Shown: positions 18,056-28,555 of the stretch, in pieces
Layout: the number at the start of each line of letters is the position of its first letter
Position numbering within the stretch: position 1 is the first letter of the stretch
Assembly: GCA_905221605.1 (NCBI GenBank)
Contig: CAJNDS010002241.1
Span: 64,501 to 128,500, forward strand
Reading direction: 5' to 3'
Source of the DNA: Symbiodinium natans
Lineage: Eukaryota; Sar; Dinophyceae; Suessiales; Symbiodiniaceae
Length of the DNA stretch: 64,000 nucleotides
Translations under genes and position numbers: made by a program
The notes under the pieces: model-generated
Told to the model about the DNA's origin: nothing
Database searches by the model: none
The model's input: the letters and a program-made list of their open reading frames with translations, nothing else

Positions 18056-18269
18056 ACATGCATATTTGTGGCGCGCGGAGACGCAGACAGCACAGAGAGA
18101 GAGAGAGAGGAAGTTCGAATCAGCACGTTGGATCCGCAGTGCACCTACTCCACAGCCAGGTTGCAGCGCTCAAAGTCCGGCGGCAAGTCCCGATCTTGCC
18201 TAACTTTTGGCATTCATGGCACTGGAGTCAGCAAGTCCTTTTTCCTTCTGGGCTTAGGCCTTACGCTTG

Positions 18270-18511
18270 AAACCTTTCTTATAAGAGATGAGTCAGGATG
18301 AAGAAAAGGCTTCCATGGACGGCTCAGTCGCATGCGCGTGCCATCGTTCGGTATGCTCGTCCAGCGAACTTGAAAATGAGTGTCGGGCAGAATTGGAACG
18401 ACGATAAGCTGGAGGAGGTGGAACCGGAAAGGGTCGAACCTGCGCGCGGTCACAATAAGATCCCCATCCTTGGACACCACGCCGTCAGCACGCAGGACCT
18501 CGGTGGTGTTC
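18270..18511 (-). CDS. exon, unknown protein
   Basis: The minus frame from AAG|GAACACC reads TEVLRADGVVSKDGDLIVTA, RRFDPFRFHLLQLIVVPILP, then HFQVRWTSIPNDGTRMRLSR. It adjoins a family J element on its 5' side, consistent with that element being an intron. The donor may be AAG|GTTTCAAG. Confidence 0.58.
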
Positions 18512-18610
18512 CTTAGTTGAGTTCATAGGCTCCCCCCCCAAAATGTACACTTTCAGTTCTATAGGGGGTTATAGTATCCCAAAAAGTGTAAAGTGTGCTC
18601 ATTCAGCTAA
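18512..18610. mobile_element. family J palindromic element
   Basis: TTAGTTGAGTTCAT pairs with GCTCATTCAGCTAA. The core CACTTTCAGTTCTA…AAAAAGTGTAAAGTG is shared with 19538-19647. Confidence 0.65.
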
Positions 18611-18611
18611 C

Positions 18612-18690
18612 CCTAAACCCTAAACCCTAAACCCTAAACTCTATACCCTAAAACCCCTAAACCTCTAAACCCTAAGCCCTCAACCCTAAA
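18612..18690. repeat. CCCTAAA tract
   Basis: About ten CCCTAAA-like units. Confidence 0.85.
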
Positions 18691-18700
18691 CCCTGCCAAG

Positions 18701-18747
18701 GTTCTGTGTACTACCGATCAGCTTGACGAGAACATCCGTCGCCAAAG
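18701..18747 (+). CDS. 47-bp exon with a canonical GTAAGT donor
   Basis: CCAAG|GTT at the left and CAAAG|GTAAGT at the right enclose VLCTTDQLDENIRRQ plus two bases. The downstream intron goes GTAAGTCGCGG… and then straight into TTTAGGG repeats. Confidence 0.58.
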
Positions 18748-18778
18748 GTAAGTCGCGGTACAGGCCTCGGCTTGCTTT

Positions 18779-18945
18779 TGTTTAGGGTTTAGGGTTTAGG
18801 GTTTAGGGTTTAGGGTTTAGGGTTTAGGGTTTAGGGTTTAGGGTTTAGGGTTTTGGGTTTTGGGTTTTGGGGTTTAGGGCTTAGGGTTTAGGGTTATATA
18901 AGGGTTTAGGGTTTTAGGGTTTAGGGTTTAGGGTCTAGGGGCAAA
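18779..18945. repeat. TTTAGGG tract (start of an intron)
   Basis: About 20 units with TTTTGGG variants. Confidence 0.92.
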
Positions 18946-19099
18946 TGCCCACTGGCTGTTTCTAGGGAATGAGAAAATGAGGTGCTCGTTATAATCCCTT
19001 CATGGTAGATATAAATAGGGGATTTACAGTACCTAGTTCCCTCACTCCTACTCAGAGCCAGTAGGAAAATGTTCCTAAGTAGATGTGCACATCTACTAA

Positions 19100-19185
19100 A
19101 CCCTAAACCCTAAAACCCTAAACCCTTATATAACCCTAAACCCTAAGCCCTAAACCCCAAAACCCTAAACCCTAAACCCTTAAGT
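19100..19185. repeat. CCCTAAA tract
   Basis: Degenerate and perfect CCCTAAA units. The preceding 18946-19099 shows no gene. Confidence 0.8.
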
Positions 19186-19290
19186 CTTAAGTCCCAAGGA
19201 CTAACCCTGATTATCCCCATGTCCTACTCAGAGCCAGCAATAAAATCTTCCTAGCTTGACGAGTCCTAAGTACGATGAAGCCCCGACCTC

Positions 19291-19352
19291 AACCTAAACC
19301 CTAAACCCTAAACCCTAAACCCTAAACCCTAAACCCTAAACCCTAAACCCTA
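19291..19352. repeat. CCCTAAA tract
   Basis: Eight to nine perfect units. Confidence 0.92.
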
Positions 19353-19367
19353 TGTAACATCCCAAAA

Positions 19368-19492
19368 GAAATGCCTGGGAGCTCATAGCCTCGGCGTAGA
19401 TCGGCGTCCCTTCCAGCCCCTTCTCTCGCATGAGTCTCAAACGGAGCTGCCCGGTGATCCCACCACGCCAGTCCGGCTGCACAGATCCGAAC
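19368..19492 (-). CDS. exon island, unknown protein
   Basis: After AAAG|GTTCGG, reads FGSVQPDWRGGITGQLRLRL, then MREKGLEGTPIYAEAMSSQ. Bracketed by CCCTAAA (left) and TTTAGGG (right). The donor may be CCAG|GCA. Confidence 0.6.
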
Positions 19493-19537
19493 CTTTAGGG
19501 TTTAGGGTTTAGGGTTTGGGGTTTGGGGTTTAGGGTT

Positions 19538-19647
19538 ACTTAGTTGCTCAGTTCATAAATGACCAAAAAAAAAAAGTGTAGACTTTCAGTTCTAGTGGGG
19601 ATTATGGTATCCCAAAAAGTGTAAAGTGTGCTCACTCAGCTACTACG
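19538..19647. mobile_element. family J palindromic element
   Basis: CTTAGTTGCTCAGTTCATAA pairs with GCTCACTCAGCTAC. Second copy of the 18512 element. Confidence 0.65.
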
Positions 19648-19649
19648 AA

Positions 19650-19765
19650 GAAGCCCGGTAACCATACTTTGATAAGGGCACCCTTTTTTGGAGGTTGGTT
19701 ACTGTATAAGGGAACCTTGAACCAACAAATATGGTAAAGAGTACCCCTGGAGTACCAAGTATACC
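19650..19765. mobile_element. family D element
   Basis: AGCCCGGTAACCATACTTTG, GGGCACCCTTTTTTGG and GGGAACCTTGAACC blocks; the right end is GAGTACC. It directly follows the family J copy. Confidence 0.6.
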
Positions 19766-19897
19766 AACCCTTATATACGCTAGAAGAAACCAAGGGCCCC
19801 CTACTCAGGACCCCTTCAAACAGGGGCAAGGGACCAATCCCTAAACCCTAAACCCTAAGCCCTAAACCCTAAAACCTAAACCCTAAACCCTAAACCC

Positions 19898-19982
19898 GAG
19901 AAACCTCGCCGTCTGGTGTTGCACGTCGATGGCCCGGCCGCACTCTGCGCCCTCAGCGCCTTCAGCCCTCACCTCGGATGGC
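19898..19982 (+). CDS. exon island, unknown protein
   Basis: EKPRRLVLHVDGPAALCALS then AFSPHLGWPL on the + strand between CCCTAAA and TTTAGGG-like repeats. Confidence 0.48.
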
Positions 19983-20087
19983 CCCTGCAAACCCCTCTGA
20001 AAAAATATGTATTCCTGTTAGGGTTTACGGTTTAGGGTTTAGGGTTTAGGGTTTGGGAAAGTGGTGGATGCTCCGCCCGGGTGAGTA

Positions 20088-20166
20088 GGGTTTAGGGTTT
20101 AGGGTTTAGGGTTTAGGGTTTAGGGTTTAGGGTTTAGGGTTTAGGGTTTAGGGTTTAGGGTTTACA
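20088..20166. repeat. TTTAGGG tract
   Basis: Eleven perfect units. Confidence 0.92.
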
Positions 20167-20293
20167 GAGTAGGGTATTCCTGAATATGATCCCCTTAAAC
20201 CCAATAAGGGAAAAAAACAAACTGCCCCAACTTAAAGGGCCCATCTAGTCACGCACCCAAACATCTGCGCTATGTAGGTGTCGTTGACCTCGC

Positions 20294-20399
20294 TCAGAAG
20301 GCCTCCCACACCAGCGCAGCTTTGACGCTCATGCCATTCGTGGCTGTGGTAGGCTGCATAACCTTGGACCCATCAGACTCAACAAAGAACCAGCCAATG
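20294..20399 (-). CDS. probable terminal exon, unknown protein
   Basis: GWFFVESDGSKVMQPTTATN then SVKAALVWEAF and a TGA stop at 20296-20294. The right side borders a TTTAGGG tract. Confidence 0.52.
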
Positions 20400-20695
20400 G
20401 AGGTTGGGGGTTTAGGGTTTAGGGTTTAGGGTTAGGGTTTAGGGTTTAGGGTTTAGGGTTTAGGGCCAGGATCTAGGAGTAGTCATGAATTTCTTTCTGG
20501 GCGCGCAACTCCAATCCCTGAAGTCTTAGCCTCTCTCCTGAAGCCAAGTATACTGCATGCATGTGAATTCGACACCTCGAAAGCAAAGAAAACCGTTCAA
20601 GTCCGCTGCAGCCCATACAGTAAACACAACAACCCTCCCCTACTGAAGGCAACAACTAAACAGCCCTCAAGCAAATCCAAGACCCTGAACTACTA

Positions 20696-20790
20696 CTCGC
20701 TTAAGAACCCCCCCCCAAAAAAAAATAGTCTTCCATCATTTGACAATACAGGGGTTATTGTCTTCTATTTTTCGGGGGTTCTTATGCATA
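20696..20790. mobile_element. family B palindromic element
   Basis: CGCTTAAGAACCCCCCCC pairs with TCGGGGGTTCTTATGC. Confidence 0.6.
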
Positions 20791-20921
20791 TAGTACCCCA
20801 AACTCTAAACCCTAATTAAACCCTAAGCCCTTAACTTAGCCTAAACCCTGATCCCAAGCATACTGATAGTAGCAGAGCTTTGAAAATGACAATCCTCAAA
20901 CCCACAGGCCCAGAAGCAGCC

Positions 20922-20986
20922 TTGGGTGCCTTTGAAGGAGGCGATGCAATCTGGATCGTCCAGGCAATCGATTTCTGGGCGGCGGT
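20922..20986 (+). CDS. possible exon island
   Basis: + frame AALGAFEGGDAIWIVQAIDF; a minus frame is also open, so the strand is uncertain. Confidence 0.33.
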
Positions 20987-21359
20987 TTAGGGTTTAGGGT
21001 TTAGGGTTTAAGGCTTAGGGTTTAGGACGTTGCTTTCACCGAGTATAGTATTGAACCATTCCCGTTCCGAACCGAACCCCGACACCCAGCACCGTACCGC
21101 CCTCCCTCCAATCCCTCCAACCCTCAACCCTAAACAAACCCTAAACCCCAAACCCAAAACCCAAACCCTGAACCCTAAACCCGAAACCCGAAACCCTGAA
21201 CCCGAAATCCTGGCCGACCCAAAACGTCCTAAGCTCCCAATGCGCGTCTCAGGAGCTGCAGGTTGAGCCATTCCGAGGCTGATAGAACACCTAAGTGTTC
21301 AGGGCTTAGGGTTACAGGGTTACAGGGTTTAGGGTTTAGGGCTTAGGGTTTAGGGCTTA

Positions 21360-21400
21360 GTAAATAGAATGGGGGGGGGGGGGGGGGGGGGGGGGTGACT
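21360..21400. repeat. poly-G run
   Basis: About 26 consecutive G. Confidence 0.9.
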
Positions 21401-21535
21401 ATCATGTAGTTTTTACCGAGACCATAAGGAAAAAAAAGGAAATACTACTACTTACTATTTCGACCCGTATAATAAAACCCAAAACCCCCCCAAGCCCCAA
21501 AGCCAATGAAGGGAAAAACACAAAGAACGGTACTG

Positions 21536-21700
21536 CTTGGGGGTTCATGGCACTCATTAGCCAACTCTAACTCTAACAGTCCTTATACCCCACTTACAAG
21601 CCCCTTAAGTGCCCTAATATGGATATAAGTACAGCTATCCTAAACCCTAAACCCCTTTTAAGTACAGTCGTAATTGGTTGATAAGTACCATGGACCTCCT
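21536..21700. mobile_element. family H element interrupted by CCCTAAA
   Basis: CTTGGGGGTTCATGGCAC pairs with GTACCATGGACCTCC. A short CCTAAACCCTAAACCCC insertion lies in the right half, between two AGTACAG-like motifs. Confidence 0.6.
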
Positions 21701-21774
21701 GGTGAAGGGCTGCCCAGGCGCAGACCAGGTCGCATGTCTAGCCACTCCCTTGGCTGAGCATTCGCTGGCTTAGG

Positions 21775-21900
21775 GTTTAGGGTTCAGGGTTCAGGGTTCA
21801 GGGTTCAGGGTTCAGGGTTCAGGGTTCAGGGTTCAGGGGTTCAGGGTTCAGGGTTCAGGAATTAGGGTTTAGGGTTTAGGCTTTAGGGTTCAGGGTTTGC
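21775..21900. repeat. TTCAGGG variant array
   Basis: About ten TTCAGGG units in a row instead of TTTAGGG. Confidence 0.88.
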
Positions 21901-22125
21901 AGGGTTCAGGGTTGGAAGTTTGGGGCTTAGGGCTTTAGGGGTATATAGGGTGGATCGAGTTGCAGGTTCAAAGGGGTTTACAGGCTTTATCGGGTTTATA
22001 GGCTTTATGGGGTTTAGGGTTGAGGGTTTTGAGTTTAAGGCTGAGGGCTTGTGTGCACCGTCAAACGAAACATAGAAATTCTCCAATTCCCTGACCCCGC
22101 GGAGGATCCAAAAAGCAGATCCTCT

Positions 22126-22480
22126 TAAGGGTTCCTAAGAATGACCCAATCGTATTGTGAGGAAGTTCGAACTCTTTTTCAAGTTGTAGAGAGCCCGTCG
22201 CAACAACTCCGCCCCAAAAAGCCCTAACCCCCAAACCCGAAAGCCCAAGCGCACACTACGAGTACCTGCTCCACAAGACGTACAACCTATAGATAGGTTG
22301 TAACTATGGGAAAAAGCCTTCAAATAAGGTAATCCGGCAAACTCGGCTGCAGGCAAACCCTACTTATACCCTAACCCCGCGCTAAATTGCAGCCTTCTTA
22401 ACTCAGACCCCCGGGAGGATCCCAAAAGGAGAACCCCCACATAGTTCCCTATACTACGATTGGGTCGTCCTTAGGAACCC
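22126..22480. mobile_element. 355-bp element with 27-bp inverted ends
   Basis: GGTTCCTAAGAATGACCCAA at the left matches the reverse complement of the right end (TTGGGTCGTCCTTAGGAACC). The interior is unique sequence. GACCCC…GGAGGATCC motifs outside and inside hint at a nested structure. Confidence 0.5.
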
Positions 22481-22535
22481 CTAAACCCTAAACCCTAAAC
22501 CCTAAACCCTGAACCCTAAACCCTAAACCCTAAAC

Positions 22536-22668
22536 AACAGAGCCAAGCTTCGAGTCGATGAGCCTGATCCCGCGACAGGGGCACGCCGAGCACGAAGTCG
22601 GCGAAGATGATGGTGGCGTTCAGGGCCTGACGTCTTCCCACAGCACAAAAGTGGGGGCTCTGGGTCGG
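22536..22668 (-). CDS. exon island, unknown protein
   Basis: SPHFCAVGRRQALNATIIFA then DFVLGVPLSRDQAHRLEAWL. Bracketed by CCCTAAA (left) and TTTAGGG (right). Good coding character. Confidence 0.58.
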
Positions 22669-22669
22669 T

Positions 22670-22805
22670 TTAGGGTTTAGGGTTTAGGGTTTAGGGTTTA
22701 GGGTTTAGGGTTTAGGGTTTAGGGTAGGGTTTAGGGTTTAGGGTTTAGGGTTTAGGGTTCAGGGGTGGGGTTACATAGGCTTTAGGGTTCAGGGTTCAGG
22801 GTTTA
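22670..22805. repeat. TTTAGGG tract
   Basis: About seventeen units. Confidence 0.9.
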
Positions 22806-22867
22806 GGAATGGCGATGCCAGGTCGCCAAACCTCGCCAAAGGGGTACACACCTGACGCCCCGACTTG

Positions 22868-23008
22868 TTCTACTTGGCGGTTCATGGTACTTATTAGCCA
22901 AATTGTGACTGTACTCATGTTATAAGCCCTTAAGTGCCCTATTGTGCTTATAAGTACAGTTTTAAGTTCAGCTATAGTTGGTCGATAAGTACCATGAACC
23001 TCCAAGTA
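22868..23008. mobile_element. family H palindromic element
   Basis: CTTGGCGGTTCATGGTACTT pairs with AAGTACCATGAACCTCCAAG. The flanks are TA on both sides, suggesting a TA target duplication. Confidence 0.7.
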
Positions 23009-23092
23009 GGGCTTCAGGGGTTCTAGGGATAAGGGTTGACCGGCATCCGGGGCCGAACCCTGATGAACTCCACACCAAAAAGTAGAACCACC

Positions 23093-23250
23093 AAATAGGG
23101 TTTAGGGTTTAGGGTTAGGGTTTAGGGTTTAGGGTTTAGGGTTTAGGGTTTAGGGTTTAGGGTTTGGGGTTTGGGGTTTGGGGTTTGGGGTTTACGGTTT
23201 AGGGTTTAGGGTGTAGGGTTTAGGGTTTAGGGTTTAGGGGCAAGGGCTTA
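23093..23250. repeat. TTTAGGG / TTTGGGG tract
   Basis: Perfect units pass into a TTTGGGG run and back. Confidence 0.9.
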
Positions 23251-23399
23251 GGGTGTAGGGGACCCTATACTACTGCTCAAGCATCCCCGACTCCTCTGAC
23301 TGGAGCCCCTCATCCCTTTAGCGCGAAAAGTTGCCTGAAAGGCCAGCGAACCAACCCCAAACCCTAAACCCTAAACCCTAAACCCTGCTAGCCATGAAT

Positions 23400-23700
23400 C
23401 TGAGCTCAAGACCCGAACCCCAGAACCCTGAAACCCTGAAACCTAGGCCCTGACACCCGAAACCAGAACACCTTGATCCTAAGCCCCAAGCCCAAATTCC
23501 TGAACCGAGAACCCTCAAACCCTGACCCCAAAACCCCGTCATGCCAAAGATACGCAACAGACCCTACTTTCTCCGTACCCCTTCTAAGGGCTCTAAACAC
23601 TAAACCCTGCACCCTAACCCCCTAAACCCTAGCCCTAAACCCTAAACCCTAAACCCTAAACCCCAAACCCTTAAACCCTAAACCCTAAACCCCTACAACA
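23400..23700. other. degenerate CCCTAAA sequence, no gene supported
   Basis: CCCTGAAA, CCCTAAA and CCAAAAC words throughout. The Gly/Leu-rich minus ORF here is repeat-derived. Confidence 0.5.
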
Positions 23701-23701
23701 C

Positions 23702-23815
23702 AACATGCCCTGAACCCCCAGAGCTCCGGCCTTCACAGCAGGTGGGATGCTCAGCTGGCTTCCGGGCACAGTGGCCCAAGCCAGACAACGTCGGAATCCC
23801 GAGCTGGCATCCTCC
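23702..23815 (-). CDS. possible exon island
   Basis: Minus frame EDASSGFRRCLAWATVPGSQ then LSIPPAVKAGALGVQGM. One other frame per strand is also open. Confidence 0.4.
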
Positions 23816-23821
23816 TAGGCT

Positions 23822-23945
23822 GGTTTAGGGTTTGGGGTTTAGGGTTTAGGGTTTAGGGTCTAGGGTTTAGGGTTTAGGGTTTAGGGTCTAGGGTCTAGGG
23901 TCTAGGTTTTAGGTTTTTGGGTTTCGGGTTTAGGGCCTTTGGCTT
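23822..23945. repeat. TTTAGGG / TCTAGGG tract
   Basis: Telomeric units with TCTAGGG variants. Confidence 0.85.
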
Positions 23946-23949
23946 AGGG

Positions 23950-24530
23950 CCTAGGGTTTCTTCGGTTGGCTCTTCAAACTAGGTTAGAAAAGTTTACCCT
24001 GCGAGAAATATTCCTGGGATATGATCTTCTGAAACCCAATACAAGCAAAAAAAACACACCCCAGGGCCGACCTAGCCAAGGAGAACTCGAGCTTAGGGCG
24101 GGGTTTGGTTTTCCAGGGTTTAGGGTTTAGGGTGTCAAGGGCTCAAGTACTTGTTTGGTAGTGTAGTTTTTGTTGCTTGCAGGGTCAGGGTTAGGGTTTC
24201 TGGTTTGGCGGCTTGATTGCTAGGAAGAAGTTGCCAGAATAAGAGACCTGGACAGCAACTCTGTGTAAACCACTTGAAAATGTTCCTAAATTACTTAAGA
24301 TGATTCTCTTAAGCAAAATCTAAAAAGGACAACGAACCCCTAAACCCTAAAGACTCAAAACAAAAAAACACCTCCCAAAGGCACACCTAGCTTCAAGCAA
24401 GAGGACCTGGCGCGGTGCAGAGCTCGGAGCTTTCGGCTTTCAGGCTTTCAAGGTATGAGGTTAGGGGTCTCAGGCGGTTTCGGGTTTAGCAGGGTTAGGG
24501 ATCCAAGCCCTAAGCCCTGAATCCTGTGAA
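23950..24530. other. mixed low-telomeric sequence, no gene supported
   Basis: Short TTTAGGG words, and related words TGATCTTCTGAAACCCAATA (near 24020) and GATTCTCTTAAGC. No convincing exon. Confidence 0.35.
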
Positions 24531-24536
24531 ACTCGG

Positions 24537-24539
24537 GGG

Positions 24540-24587
<48 letters not shown>

Positions 24588-24640
24588 CCACGTTGCACGG
24601 TTTGGCTACCCAAATTGGGGGGGGGGGGGGGGGGGGGGTG
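24537..24640. repeat. two poly-G runs
   Basis: About 48 G, then TTCCACGTTGCACGG…, then about 21 G. Length is probably unstable and uncertain. Confidence 0.9.
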
Positions 24641-24654
24641 TGCAGCTTAAATCG

Positions 24655-24748
24655 GGTCTATTTGGAAGCTGAGACTCGTGTTTTAAAGAGGAAATAAGGC
24701 CCCAAAACGTATACTTATTTACAAGAGACAACTTCCAAATAGACCCTA
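24655..24748. mobile_element. palindromic element (GGGTCTATTTGGAAG ends)
   Basis: GGGTCTATTTGGAAG and CTTCCAAATAGACCC are perfect inverted repeats of 15 bp about 85 bp apart. A similar word occurs near 34488. Confidence 0.65.
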
Positions 24749-24769
24749 TTATCGTTTCTGGGGGGTCTG

Positions 24770-26905
24770 GGGCAAGGAATTAAATAATTTAAATAATTTA
24801 AATCCGAAAGGGGCGTTCCGGATTTAAATTATTTAAATTATTTAATTCTGGGAGGGGGAGGGGGCCTGGGCCTGGCCCCTCCCCTTTTCGGATTTAAATT
24901 ATTAAAATTATTTAAATTATTTAAATTATTTAAATTATTTAAATTATTTAAATTATTTAAATTATTTAATTCCGGGGGGGGGGAATTAAATAATTTAAAT
25001 AATTTAAATCCGAACCCCCCCTTTCAGATTTAAATTATTTAAATTATTTAATTCCCCCCCCGGAATTAAATAATTTAAATAATTTAAATAATTTAAATAA
25101 TTTAAATAATTTAAATAATTTAAATAAATTAAATCCGAAAAGGGGGGGGGGGGCCAGGCCCAGGCCCCCTCCCCCTCCCAGAATTAAATAATTTAAATAT
25201 TTTAAATCCGAAAGGGGCGNNNNNNNNNNNNNNNNNNNNNNNNNNNNNNNNNNNNNNNNNNNNNNNNNNNNNNNNNNNNNNNNNNNNNNNNNNNNNNNNN
25301 NNNNNNNNNNNNNNNNNNNCCCGGCCCCCTCCCCCTCCCAGAATTAATAATTTAAATAATTAAATTCCGAAGGTCGTTTTCCGGATTCAAATTATTTACA
25401 TTATTTTAAATTCTGGGAGGGGAGGGGCCTGGCCTGGCCCCCCCCCCCTTCGGATTTTAAAATTATTTAAATTATTTAAATTATTTAAATTATTTAAATT
25501 ATTTAAATTATTTAATTCCGGGGGGGGGAATTAAATAATTTAAATAATTTAAATCCGAACCCCCCCTTTCAGATTTAAATTATTTAAATTATTTAATTCC
25601 CCCCCCGGAATTAAATAATTTAAATAATTTAAATAATTTAAATAATTTAAATAAATTAAATCCGAAAAGGGGGGGGGGGCAGGCCCCGGCCCCCTCCCCC
25701 TCCCAGAATTAAAAAATTTAAATAATTTAAATCCGAAAGGGGCGTTCCGGATTTAAATTATTTAAATTATTTAATTCTGGGAGGGGGAGGGGGCCTGGGC
25801 CTGGCCCCCCCCCCCTTTTCGGAAATTATTTAAATTATTTAAATTATTTAAATTATTTAAATTATTTAAATTATTTAATTCCGGGGGGGGGAATTAAATA
25901 ATTTAAATCCGAACCCCCCCTTTCAGATTTAAATTATTTAAATTATTTAATTCCCCCCCCGGAATTAAATAATTTAAATAATTTAAATAATTTAAATAAT
26001 TTAAATAAATTAAATCCGAAAAGGGGGGGGTGGGGCAGGCCCCGGCCCCCTCCCCCTCCCAGAATTAAATAATTTAAATAATTTAAATCCGAAAGGGGCG
26101 TTCCGGATTTAAATTATTTAAATTATTTAATTCTGGGAGGGGGAGGGGGCCTGGGCCTGGCCCCCCCCCCCTTTTCGGATTTAAATTATTTAAATTATTT
26201 AAATTATTTAAATTATTTAAATTATTTAAATTATTTAAATTATTTAATTCCGGGGGGGGGAATTAAATAATTTAAATAATTTAAATCCGAACCCCCCCTT
26301 TCAGATTTAAATTATTTAAATTATTTAATTCCCCCCCCGGAATTAAATAATTTAAATAATTTAAATAATTTAAATAATTTAAATAAATTAAATCCGAAAA
26401 GGGGGGGGGGGCAGGCCCCGGCCCCCTCCCCCTCCCAGAATTAAATAATTTAAATAATTTAAATCCGAAAGGGGCGTTCCGGATTTAAATTATTTAAATT
26501 AATTAAGAATTCTGGGGGAGGGGGAGGGGGCCTGGGCCTGGCCCCCCCCCCTTTTCGGATTTAAATTATTTAAATTATTTAAATTATTTAAATTATTTAA
26601 ATTATTTAAATTATTTAAATTATTTAAATTATTTAATTCCGGGGGGGGGGGAATTAAATAATTTAAATAATTTAAATCCGAACCCCCCCTTTCAGATTTA
26701 AATTATTTAAATTATTTAATTCCCCCCCCCTGAATTAAATAATTTAAATAATTTAAATAATTTAAATAATTTAAATCCGAAAAGGGGGGGGGGCAGGACC
26801 GGGCCCCCCCCCTTCCCAGAATTAAATAATTTAAATAATTTAAATCCGAAAGGGGCGTTTCGGATTTAAATTTTTTAAATTATTTAATTCTGGGAGGGGG
26901 GGGGG
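24770..26905. repeat. AT/GC palindromic satellite array
   Basis: Units of about 356-404 bp alternate AAATAATTT ladders with short G/C blocks (GAAAGGGGCGTTCCGG, GGGAGGGGGAGGGGGCCTGG and complements). At least five units, each itself a large near-perfect palindrome. The anchor GGGGCGTTCCGG is near 24810, 25739, 26095 and 26471 (variant at 26852). Confidence 0.9.
25220..25319. other. assembly gap, 100 N
   Basis: Exactly 100 N within the palindromic array, a standard unknown-size gap. Confidence 0.99.
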
Positions 26906-26906
26906 C

Positions 26907-27245
26907 ATCATCATTTTCATCTTTTTCGTCATCTCCTTAATATCCTTTTTTTCCTTCATCTTCATCATCTCCATCATCTCCATCATCTTCATCATCTCCT
27001 TCATCTCTTTCATCTCGCTGAGCTCGTTGAACTCTATCATCTTCATCTTTATCATCTTCTTCATCTCCCTCATCTCCCTCATCTTCATCATCTGCTTCAT
27101 CTCCCTCAGCTCGTTCATCTTCATCATCTTCATCACCTTCATCTTCTTCATCATCTTCATCATCTTCGTCATCTTGCATCATCTTCTTCATCTTCCTCAT
27201 CTTTCATCATCTTCTTCATCTCCATCATCTCCCATCATCTTCAGT
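26907..27245. repeat. CATCATCTT/CATCTC triplet-like array
   Basis: Low-complexity TCATCTT repeats. The Met-Lys or Asp-Glu rich minus ORFs are repeat artefacts. Confidence 0.9.
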
Positions 27246-27267
27246 CTGAAAAACTCAAATATTCACC

Positions 27268-27405
27268 ACCGTTCGCGGGGGGCTCCGCCCCCCGCACCCT
27301 CTGGATCGAGGGCTTGCCCCCCTCGAGCTCCCCCCTTCCCCTCAAGGCCCCCCAGGGGGCGAGCAGGGGGGAGACCCCCCCGCTACGCCCCCCCCCCCCT
27401 CATAA
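27268..27405. repeat. GC-rich inverted-repeat cluster
   Basis: GGGGGGCTCCGCCCCCC, GATCGAGGGC…CCTCGAGC and CCCCCAGGGGGC are short perfect hairpins. The block GCCCCCAGGGGGCGAGCAGG recurs at 27964. Confidence 0.7.
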
Positions 27406-27489
27406 ACTGAAACTACTAGACCCATAAACCCAAAAATCCCCAAACCCTTAAACCTCTCAATTTAGTGCATAAGCATGCGTCATTCGCAG

Positions 27490-27965
27490 GGTGTGCTCCT
27501 CGCGGGGGTGGTGGTGGTTGCCGTTAGAAACCAAAAAAATCAGGTTAACAAAATGGGGCTTTTCTTTTGTGGTATTGTCTGGTGGTGGTGGTGGTGGTGG
27601 TGGTGGTGGTGGTGGTGGCCGTTCAAAACCAAAAAATGAGGTTAACAAAATGGGGTTATTTTTGGGTGGTATTGTCTGGTGGTGGTGGTGGTGGTTGCCG
27701 TTTGAAACAAAAAATGAGGTTAACAACATGGGGCTTTTTTTGGTGGTATTGTCTGGTGGTGGTGGTGGTGGTCGTTCAAAACCAAAAAATGAGGTTAACA
27801 AAATGTTTTTTTTTTTTGGTGGTATTGTCTGGTGGTGGTGGTGGTGGTGGTCGTGGTGGCCGTTCAAAACCAAAAAATGAGGTTAACAAAATGGGGCTTT
27901 TCTTTTGTGGTATTGTCTGGTGGTGGTGGTGGTGGTGGTGGCCGTTCAAAACCAAAAAAATGAGG
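27490..27965. repeat. GGT-rich tandem array, six units of about 70-110 bp
   Basis: Each unit has GGTGGTATTGTCTGGTGGTGG…, then CCGTTCAAAACCAAAAAATG, then AGGTTAACAAAATGGGG. The GGT runs vary in length. Confidence 0.9.
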
Positions 27966-28022
27966 CCCCCAGGGGGCGAGCAGGGGGAAGACCCCGGAAA
28001 GGGTAGGAACAACATTTAAGAG

Positions 28023-28555
28023 GTCAAAATTTGCCGGGATTCCCTTGGCACCGTGCACATGGCCTGCAAATACCACACAAAACCGGAAAGGGTAGGAACA
28101 AAATTTGCCGGTCAAAATTTGCCGGGATCCCCTTGCATGGCACCCTGCAGAAGTCCTGCAAATACCACACAAAACGGGAAAGGGTAGGAACAACATTTGG
28201 GGGTCAAAATTTGCCGGGATCCCCTTGGCACCGTGCACATGGCCTGCAAATACCACACAAAACCGGAAAGGGTAGGAACAACATTTGCCGGTCAAAATTT
28301 GCCGGGATCCCCTTGGCGCCCTGGAAAAGTCCTGCAAATACCACACAAACAGGGAAAGGGTAGGAACAACTTCGCGGGTCCAAATCTGCCGGGATCCCCT
28401 TGGTGCCCTGGAAAAGTCCTGCAAATACCACACAAAACGGGAAAGGGTAGGAACAACATTTGCCGGTCAAAATTTGCCGGGATCCCCTTGGCACTCTGCA
28501 AAAGTCCTGCAAATACCACACAAAACGGGAAAGGGGTAGGAACAACATTTGGGGG
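28023..28555. repeat. 88-bp tandem array, six units
   Basis: GTCAAAATTTGCCGGGATCC starts at 28023, 28111, 28203, 28291, about 28378 and 28466. Each unit continues GCAAATACCACACAAAACGG. Confidence 0.92.

Noticed and set aside
26840-27410. Acidic or Met/Lys-rich ORFs over CATCTT repeats
   Set aside because: Low-complexity repeat with no start or splice context.
28023-28555. CRISPR-like array because of regular 88-bp spacing
   Set aside because: The whole unit repeats, there are no variable spacers, and the DNA is eukaryotic.
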